Origin: Podospora comata
Lineage: Eukaryota > Ascomycota > Sordariomycetes > Sordariales > Podosporaceae
DNA: 64,000 nt
Direction of reading: 5' to 3'
Assembly: GCA_017354895.1 (NCBI GenBank)
Contig: CP071494.1
Coordinates: 2,480,001 to 2,544,000, forward strand
In this document: positions 56,938 through 64,000 of the stretch, one piece after another
How positions within the stretch are numbered: the stretch's first letter is position 1
Layout: each line of letters opens with the position of its first letter
The notes under the pieces: model-generated
Databases searched by the model: none
The model's input: the letters and a program-made list of their open reading frames with translations, nothing else
Told to the model about the DNA's origin: nothing
Program-made: the position numbers and the translations under genes

Positions 56938-58056
56938 CTTGGACGGGTTTAACATAGCTCAAATAGTGGTTAGTAGGCTGAGCTTTCATCTCACCAAAGG
57001 AACTTTTTGGGATCTCATCGTGGTCATTAATCCACACCGTCATGTGAGTCTTGATTTTTCACCGTGTTGCTTGGACGTCCAATCCTTTGAATGAAAAGTG
57101 TGAGGCGTGACAATTTACAGCTGATTGTTCTTGTACTCTTTCATCTGACGACACATTACAGCCATTCTTCCGTCTTCACCCAGATGTTCCATGCGAAGTA
57201 TCGACCGGGCACCATTCTTGTTACACTGCAGATGACCGTCGCAAGTATCTACATCGTCAGCGTACTGCTGACCAACATGAGATATACAACCTCTAGAGAA
57301 CTCATTCAACCCTTACCGAACTGTTGGTCTAGATAAATATTTCGTCTTTCCCCCTGAGAACCCTTTTTCATTTTTAGCCTTTCAAAAAGTCAAAATATAC
57401 GTGAAGGGGTTGGCGAAGGATAATTTCACCTTCCTCACCTGCCACACTTTATGGAAAATAAAAACCCGAAAACTTGAACTACGAACATACTAAGCACCTA
57501 TATTCACCTGCGTAAAACACACACAAAAAGAGAGAAAGTCAAAGGCCTCCGTCTACAATGTGCTCAAATAGGTGAGCACCAAAATTGCCTACAACACACA
57601 CATGACTCAGCAACTGTGACCATAAAGAAGATGCACGCTACCCAGCAACAAAGTACCTCCCTACAGACCTCCACGATCAACCCCCAGGCTCTAATACCTA
57701 GCACATCTCACAACAACCAGACACAAATCCCAACCAAATGTCTATCAACATTCTCTCTGTTTTCTTTTCATGAGGGGGGAATCATATATATCCTCTTTAT
57801 CAAAAACTCATAAAGTCACAAAAATACCAAACCCCCTCCTCCCAACCCAACCCAACCCATCCATCTCTTTGAACAAAACAAAAAGAAAAGCCACAAAAAA
57901 AAAACGCCTGCCTCTTTCATAAAGTCATCTTGTAGAACATGAAATCCCTTTCACACTCTTCTTTTCCCATATCATACCACCCATCCTGACCAAAAGACGT
58001 GTATATACATCTTTTTTTTCCCCACCTCATATCCAAAACCACCCCCAACATCCCCC
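56938..58056. other. Intergenic, no gene recognised
   Basis: Right flank of the mobile element and 3' flank of the Ugo1-like gene. The last 300 bases are C/A-rich. An 81-codon frame at 57091-57336 has hydrophobic stretches but no support as a gene. Confidence 0.55.
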
Positions 58057-59769
58057 TTAAAACTCCCCATCCCCACCAGCCCCCATCACCCCCGCAACCC
58101 ACAGCCCAACCAGCCCCCACCAATTCACATTCCAACCCCTCGCCAACCCATTCAACCCCTGACCCCGTCTATACACCGTCTCCGAAATCGACTGCTGCTC
58201 CTTTGCCTGCTTCCCCCCCTTCTTCCTTCCCCTCGCTGTCTCCACCACCTTCGAAGGCTTAACAACAGCATGCGACCCCTCCTCATTGACAATACTGTAC
58301 ATCGTCCCAAACACACCATTGTATTTCCCAACAGGGACAATAGTCTCCAGACTTTCTGGCGGTGCCACAGCACTCTTCTTGCCCTTGACAGGAGGAGGCA
58401 CCTCAAGAGCTTGGAGGTACTCTGGTGTGTTGAGGACCGCGACCTGACCTCTGCGGAGAACCGTCTCGAGTGGGAGCTTGATGCACAGCGCTACAGCCGA
58501 GGAGCAGAATTTGGCGATGGAGAAGCTCGCGGGAGCAATCTCCCTGTCGATCATGAATTGTGTTCGGAGAACAAGTGGTGTTGAAAGGGTAAGGAGAGGG
58601 TGGACGAGGGAGTGGAGGACCGTTGGGAAAAAGACGGCGGAGGGGCAGAAGTAGGAGGGGAGGCTGCGGAGGGCGGTCAAGGTGCGCCTGGAAGCGCGAG
58701 AGGTGGATGTGATAATCATGCTAAACGTTTTTTAGTACATGGTAGAATTAGACAGCTTCAAGGAGGCATACCGTGTGCGGATCAGATCCAGGGGAGAGAG
58801 GATCAGGCCAGTAACAACCGCCGCGGCGGCAGCCACACAAAGAGAGGCCCATGGATATGGTGCGGCGATATCAATCAACCGGTCCGCATCGTTCTTGACG
58901 CCGAGGTCTGGTACGTTGAGAAGGGCGCTGAGTAGACTCCTGGACCAGTTCTCCAGTAACGAGTGGAGTACCGAGTAGATAAAGGTCACGTTTGAACCCT
59001 TCCAAACACCCCACGCACCTTCCTTCTGCCATAGCTGTGCGATAACTTCCAACACAGAGTCGGGGGTTCGAATGGCCAGTTGATGTGCCGGTACAGGGGC
59101 TGGCTTTCCAGGCGTTCGTGGGGTATCAAGTGGGGTCATTGGGTTCGGTCTCCCGCGGGTAGCTGTTGGAGAGGGAGTTCGTGGTTGATTTGAGGTGAAA
59201 TATGCCATTTCATCGGCATCCGAGTCTGAGTCGTGGGCTTGTTCCTGTAAGTTGCGTGTTAGTCGTCTGCTTGGGTATGGAAGTGGGGCGTGGTTCGATG
59301 GTGTTGCCCACGATACCCAACGGCAGCATACCTCGTCGTCAAACTGAGTATTCCACGGATTCGCAGCAGCAGCAACCGCTGCTTGTGCTTGCTGTCGCCT
59401 TGCCTCCTCCGCTTCCTCAGCGGCAGCTGCTAGTCCTCCCAAATCATCCTGTTTCCTGACTTGCATGATGGTCTTGGCCACATCGAAGGGTTGGGCCATC
59501 AGCACCGACGAGTACTTCCATAGCAGCTCGTCCAGCACCTCCTTGACTGTCTGTACAACTGATGGCGAAGGCTCGGCTATGTAGTTCTTGTAGTCGATGT
59601 CGGAAAAGAGGTCGCGTGCCTTGGTAGCATACTGGCCGGTTGAGTTGCCGGCTTGGGCGAAGGCTTTTGGACCGGGTGGTGTGGGGAGGGACTCGGGAGG
59701 TTCGCCGATCGAAGGGGGAATGTAGTAGGGTCTCAGGGGATTGACCCCGTTGTCACTGTGGTGAGCCAT
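58057..59769 (-). CDS. ugo1: Ugo1-like mitochondrial outer membrane fusion protein (SLC25A46-related)
   Basis: Atypical member of the mitochondrial carrier family in the outer membrane, linking the fusion GTPases of outer and inner membranes in yeast. Exons 59769-59332, 59244-58772 and 58720-58057 join in phases 0 and 2, giving 524 residues. The carrier signature is seen in QPFDVAKTIMQVRKQ and in LSPLDLIRTR, the latter split by intron 2. VLEVIAQLWQKEGAWGVWKGSNVTFIYSVL is a typical carrier matrix-helix segment. The middle linker is Ala/Gln/Glu-rich. The C-terminal half has further hydrophobic stretches ending with WWGLVGLWVAGVMG. Length is close to yeast Ugo1. Confidence 0.87.
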
Positions 59770-60368
59770 GCTGGTTACTGGTGCTTCTGTAGGCGCAGGA
59801 GCATGTTATGGTGGTGAATTTGGGGCTGGGTTCTCTGGCGAATTGCCCCGCTGATATTTCGCATGTGCTGGGACACAATGAGGTGCGGTGAAATCATTTG
59901 GCGATAAGCTAAGCATGCAAGAGCTACCCCAAAAGAGCCCAAGCGCCATCCCCATATTGCATTATCGGGGCTGCCGATAAGCGCCGCCCACCCACCTCAA
60001 TGCTTGGCTACTGTCATGTTTTGCGGGTAAATTTTCATATCGTTTATCGGGATGTTGAATGGACGAATGTTAGATCAGATAATAATAATTCATTATTCAG
60101 TTGCCTCCCTCGTCTCAAATAACCATACCTGCTCCACTGTGTGCCCTTTTTGCATGAGGCAGTGAATAGACACAGAGGAGCCCTCAGTTTGCGTATTGTA
60201 TATATTGTACCTCTCGGGAGGGGTTTCTCGGCCATTAGGTTGTTTGTCACTCGCAGCTTTCCCCGGGTTTCGGAGCCTTCTAGGCTGTTTGCTTTTTCTC
60301 TCCGGCTTCCCACGCTTGTTTCCCTCTCAAGTCTTCCTGGAGATATAGACACACGCCAAACAGTCAAG
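59770..60368. other. Intergenic, divergent promoter of ugo1 and ferredoxin genes
   Basis: Shared upstream region of two nuclear genes for mitochondrial proteins. No further gene seen. Confidence 0.55.
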
Positions 60369-61051
60369 ATGTCGACCCAAAGAGTTTTTACCAGCGTCCT
60401 CCCGAGACTAAGGGTTGCCTCCAGCAAGAATGCGACAACTTCCCTTGCACAACAGGCACAACAGCTCCGGTGCTACAGCAGGCCGACCGCCACCTTGAGA
60501 CCTTCCGGTCCGGCCCGGTCCTCGGTGCTCTCCTCCGCCGCGGCCTCCGCCCCTCGCCGTGTATGTGTACCGGCCACATCCTCCACTCAACCTCGCACCT
60601 TGTCCACCTCAGCCTCACTTTCCCATGGTCATGTCGACACCCCAAAGCCAGGTGAAGAGTATGTGCAAAAACCCCCCTTTTCGACATCCCTGAACTAACA
60701 CACCAAAGGCTTTGGGTAACCTTCATCGACAAGGAGGGTGTTGAGACTAAGATTGCCGTTTGCAAGGGCGACAACCTCTTGGATATTGCCCAGGCTCATG
60801 ATTTGGAGATGGAGGGTGCCTGTGGCGGTTCCTGCGCCTGCTCGACATGCCACGTCATTGTTGAGGACCCTGACTACTACGACAAGATGCCCGAGCCGGA
60901 TGATGATGAGAACGACATGCTCGATCTTGCCTTCGGTCTTACTGAGACCAGTCGGCTGGGCTGCCAGGTCATCATGACTCCCGAGCTGGATGGCCTCCGG
61001 GTCAAGCTCCCCTCCATGACAAGGAACCTTCAGTCGAGCGACTTCAACTAA
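60369..61051 (+). CDS. yah1: Mitochondrial [2Fe-2S] ferredoxin (adrenodoxin type, Yah1-like)
   Basis: Electron carrier from NADPH-ferredoxin reductase for Fe-S cluster assembly and heme A / ubiquinone hydroxylations in the matrix. Exons 60369-60658 and 60709-61051 join in phase 2 (GTATGT..CAAAG, branch CTAAC), giving 210 residues. The first 85 or so residues are rich in Arg, Ser, Thr and Ala without acidic residues, an unusually long presequence. The domain starts LWVTFIDKEGVETKI. Cluster ligands are C-GGSCA-C-ST-C (about 135, 141, 144) and the Cys in SRLGCQV. The acidic stretch PEPDDDENDMLDLA is the partner-docking helix. All key residues are present. Confidence 0.96.
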
Positions 61052-61382
61052 GGCCTGCCAATATATATTGCATTCTCCGGATTATCGTTTCTTGGTCGGC
61101 GTTGCGGCAGCGATACACGGGCATAGCTGTTAAAGATAGATACCAAAAGCATAGGGGGTTGGCTAGTGCGTTTTCCGCGCAATAGCTCACGATGTAACTG
61201 ATGACAAATCTTGCGGCTCCGGGATGGTCTGGGAATCTCTTGCTCTGATCGAGCATGTGTACATGTAAAATAGTAGTAAGGCATCCTATACTGGGGCCAC
61301 GTGTAAATAAGATGTAACCTCTGCTCTATAAGCAGTAGAACACCCCTCTGTCTCCCCAACATCTGTAAATGGAGAGATCACT
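61052..61382. other. Intergenic between convergent genes
   Basis: 3' flanks of the ferredoxin and Rrp15 genes. No gene seen. Confidence 0.6.
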
Positions 61383-62381
61383 CTATGCCTCCTCCAAGCC
61401 ACCCTTCTTCAACCCTCCACCCCCATTCGCAATGAGGTCCAGGAAGCCTTTCCTGCTCATCTCGGTAATCTTCTCCTCCTTCCTCTTAACACCCACCATA
61501 CCCTCCTTTCTGACCACCCTTTCCGCCTCCGAAGCCTTGACCTGAGCTGCGCGCACGGCATTGAAAAGTTTGACCACACCACGTTGCGCAACCTTTCTCA
61601 ACCTCCTCTCCGTCGCCAAAAGCTGGCCAGTTGTCTCAGCACCATCCTCAAGTTCTTCCTCAATCTCGCCCGTCTGCAGGTTGAGTGTGCGCTTGGTGCT
61701 AGGTACCAACACATCTCTCACGCGGCCCTTCTCCATCGCCAACCGCTTCTGCTCGCGCAATCTCTTGCGTGCCTTGGCCTCGAGCGCAGTGTCCACCAGC
61801 TGCTTCGCATTCTCCGCCGCTACCGCGCTGCGCGCTACAATTGGATCGGCGCGCTTGGAGGTAGGGAGTTTACTGGAAAGCATCTTGGAGATGGACGTCG
61901 CGAAGGCTTCTGGGTCGTTGCGCTTCGACTTCATGCGGTTCGCGCCTGTGCCAAGCCCATCGTCGCTGCCGCTGTGGGCGTCGTCGTCCTCGTCTGAAGA
62001 TCCGTCATCGCCATCGCCATCCTCGTCGCCGGAGGAGTTATCTGAAGCTGGCGCATCTTTGGCGACAAATTTCTTCTGTTTTGTCTCTGATTTTGGTTGT
62101 TGGGATTTGGACTTGGGATTTGGCGCCGAATCGCTGTCGGACTGGGAATCTGAGTCTTCGGCTTCGGTGGAGGCGCCGTCGTCGGCCTCGAGGTTGTCTA
62201 GATCCTCTTCATCCGAATCGAGCAGGTTGGAGGGAATGGCACCACCTTCGTCATTCTCGGAGTCTTCTTCCTCGGAGCTGCTGTGGTATGCGGCGACTTG
62301 TCTCTGCTTCTTGGTCGGTCTTTGTGCCTTGCCCTTGGGGCCGTCGCTGAAGGAGCGCTTCTTTAATGATGATCCTGCCAT
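61383..62381 (-). CDS. rrp15: Rrp15-type ribosomal RNA processing protein
   Basis: Nucleolar factor of the early large-subunit precursor, needed for 27S rRNA processing. One exon, 332 residues. The basic start MAGSSLKKRSFSDGPKGKAQ is followed by about 110 residues dominated by Ser, Asp and Glu. The Rrp15 domain follows: NDPEAFATSISKMLSSKLP, KRADPIVARS, KARKRLREQKRLAMEKGRV, then QLLATERRLRKVAQRGVVKLFNAVRAAQ and the end SRKGFLDLIANGGGG. This order matches the family. The reverse-strand frame of 317 codons over the same region is a shadow of its acidic repeats. Confidence 0.95.
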   Translation of the reverse strand: MAGSSLKKRSFSDGPKGKAQRPTKKQRQVAAYHSSSEEEDSENDEGGAIPSNLLDSDEEDLDNLEADDGASTEAEDSDSQSDSDSAPNPKSKSQQPKSETKQKKFVAKDAPASDNSSGDEDGDGDDGSSDEDDDAHSGSDDGLGTGANRMKSKRNDPEAFATSISKMLSSKLPTSKRADPIVARSAVAAENAKQLVDTALEAKARKRLREQKRLAMEKGRVRDVLVPSTKRTLNLQTGEIEEELEDGAETTGQLLATERRLRKVAQRGVVKLFNAVRAAQVKASEAERVVRKEGMVGVKRKEEKITEMSRKGFLDLIANGGGGLKKGGLEEA

Positions 62382-62976
62382 GGTGTGGGGTGCTGTTGCA
62401 AGTCAATTGCTGCAAAGACTTGTGATGGGTCTGGAGTTGATGCAGATGATTGACAGGCAGTCCAGCGCACTCGTTGTTCGAGCGAGTTCCCCAGAAATTT
62501 TTGGCGGTGAATAGCGGCAGGAATGTGCCCCGCTGGTGAAGAGTGGAGCTGATGCCCCAAGCTTCTTGCTCCACTCGAGCTTTCAAGCTTCATTTTGTGG
62601 CGCTCAAGGTGGGCATGTGAAGCTTCGTCTGGCATCTAGGAAAACTCAATCTACATGACTTCTCACGCAACAACAGGCCCACCCAAATGCCATTGTGTTT
62701 GTTGTAACCCGCGGCCTGGTCGCCGGTATCTCAACTAGGTTTCTGATCCTTCCTGGAGGTGATGTTTTGCCGTGCTAACCGATGGGTTCACCAAGACCAA
62801 AACAACCCTGCGCCAAGGTGGTAAGCCTGACTCTGAGGAACTATTGGCTTAGTTTACGGAGATATCCAGTCAAGCGCGTTTACAATGGCAGTTCAAATAC
62901 TCCTCCACACCCCGTGTCTCATCACAACAGCCTTATGCTCAATCTATGAGCGCGCAATCTTCTGATACCAGTCAGA
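62382..62976. other. Intergenic, divergent promoters
   Basis: Upstream regions of rrp15 and the cysteine-rich gene. A short ATG-initiated frame at 62885 could be a missed first exon of the latter, but I cannot splice it convincingly. Confidence 0.5.
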
Positions 62977-64000
62977 ATGGAAACTCTTGCGCCCACCACA
63001 ACGGGTGTCCTTACCCTCAACCCATCCTGTCTCGCGACGACCAACCTATGGGTGGATAGACTTTGCACACGTCCCGCTTATGGTGATGGACGATGCACTC
63101 TTTACAATCTAGGCATAGGCGAGGGTTGTTCCATGAGGGCTGCTGGCGCCACCGGCTATGATGAAAGAATTGCTTTCAGTGACTGCCCGGTTGGCATGAC
63201 CCCAGCCTGGTCGTTCACTGGAACAGAGTTGCAAGATGTTTCCCTCGCCACCAGCTACTGCTGCCCGACCGGTTTTGACTTTTCTGTCTCAACTACCTCA
63301 TGGCCAGGCTCAGGGACCTTGCGAGCTACTTGCATTGCTGAGTCGATTGAGCGGCTTTCGGGTCAAACGCTCACTCTGAACCAGGATACATATCGGGTAG
63401 AGACGTCTGGGAGATCCACCATCACCATTCGTGCCACGACCACGACCGCGGCATATGACTATGACCAAGACAAGATTTTTGCCCAAGCAGCGAGTGAGTG
63501 TTGAGCTTGTGCTGATGCTCCCTCTTACATCCGTTATACTGACCCTTTGCTAGCCATCTGGAAATACATCTACCCCGGTGCTGAGACGACATCAACATGC
63601 TATGGCATCGCTTGCAACCCAAGCAACCCCCTCCCACAACCCCCCGAGAAAACACCCCCTCCCTCCACCTTCACCTACACACCCCCTCCCCCCTTCCCAG
63701 CAACCCAATTCACCCCCGACCCGTCCTGCCTCGCCGAGTCCAACTTCTGGCAAGTCTCAACCTACTGCTGGATGTCCTGGCCCAACCCCTCCCCCGACTG
63801 GCTCCGCTGCACCCACACCGGCTTCGGCGAACCAAACACCTACCTCCACCCAGAATGCTTCCCCTCCGCTACCGTAGCCCCCCAATCCGCCGAGAACCCC
63901 GACATCCAAACCTGGTACTCGGAATGCCCGGTAGGCTACTCCGTCGCAAAAACCTTCACCTCGGGCCGCTTCGACCTCCCAACCTTCGTCTTCAGCGAGC
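62977..64000 (+). CDS. Cysteine-rich fungal protein with repeated CPxG motifs (3' end outside window)
   Basis: Exons 62977-63493 and 63554 onward join in phase 1 (GTGAGT..GCTAG), open to the window edge, at least 320 residues. Motifs: NPSCLATTNLWVDRLC, FSDCPVGMTPAWSFTG, SYCCPTGFDFSVS and TATCIAES-like (here RATCIAES), then in exon 2 WYSECPVGYSVAKTFTSG. The CPxG elements recur at the start of similar segments, suggesting duplicated units. Thr/Ser-rich stretches and a Pro-rich linker suggest an extracellular or wall protein. Fungal homologues of this style often carry a later membrane segment, which would lie outside the window. No signal peptide is visible at this start. No enzyme motif. Confidence 0.75.

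Noticed and set aside
61561-62514. 317-codon plus-strand frame opposite Rrp15
   Set aside because: Ser-rich artefact of the Asp/Glu/Ser codons on the other strand.
1-64000. tRNA, 5S rRNA or CRISPR arrays
   Set aside because: I looked for the B-box GTTCGA-type motif in a tRNA context, the start of fungal 5S rRNA and regularly spaced repeats. None fitted. A covariance-model scan would be decisive.

Overview
The window is nuclear DNA of a filamentous ascomycete, most likely a sordariomycete. This rests on short introns (about 50 to 200 nt) with GT..AG ends and CTAAC-type branch sites, compact conserved housekeeping genes on both strands, and protein families typical of Pezizomycotina. There are no bacterial-style operons. 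Gene models were spliced by hand by checking reading phase across every junction. Products are assigned from recognisable motifs, not from a database search.

Layout. 1-1039: 3' end of the V-ATPase catalytic subunit A. 2033-4236: DUF4048-like protein (minus). 5173-5720: tentative small gene (minus). 5710-9043: Rad9/Crb2/53BP1-type BRCT checkpoint mediator. 9556-10436: secreted cysteine-rich protein (minus). 12086-13273: Tem1/Spg1 GTPase (minus). 14949-15535: glycine cleavage H protein. 16005-17030: hydroxymethylbilane synthase (minus). 17619-19734: PLAC8-type protein with a 16-copy short repeat (minus). 21825-25925: CAND1. 26772-28871: GMP synthase (minus). 29594-30349: TRAPP subunit Trs31. 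30860-31945: unknown protein (minus). 32639-35584: a secreted modular protein and a decayed relative (both minus). 36216-40836: ABCC/MRP transporter. 41416-48414: five short uncharacterised genes, each predicting one membrane segment. 48415-53241: no convincing gene. 53242-53642: tiny three-exon gene (minus). 54299-56537: a second locus of the same secreted modular family, again one decayed and one intact copy. 56564-56929: a hAT-type miniature transposon with a perfect 8-bp target duplication. 58057-59769: Ugo1-like mitochondrial fusion protein (minus). 60369-61051: mitochondrial [2Fe-2S] ferredoxin. 61383-62381: Rrp15 (minus). 62977-64000: start of a cysteine-rich, possibly surface protein.

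The housekeeping genes do not form one pathway. Hydroxymethylbilane synthase (heme), ferredoxin (Fe-S/heme A), H protein (one-carbon) and Ugo1 serve mitochondrial metabolism or dynamics. Tem1, the Rad9-like protein and CAND1 are cell-cycle, checkpoint and ubiquitin-ligase regulators.

The accessory interest lies in 32-36 kb and 54-57 kb. Four related genes encode secreted modules, each starting just after a Asp-Cys motif at a phase-1 intron. They sit at two loci in opposite orientation, with one intact and one broken gene per locus. The other standout is the H-x-L-x-x-D-x-x-V repeat in the PLAC8-type protein.
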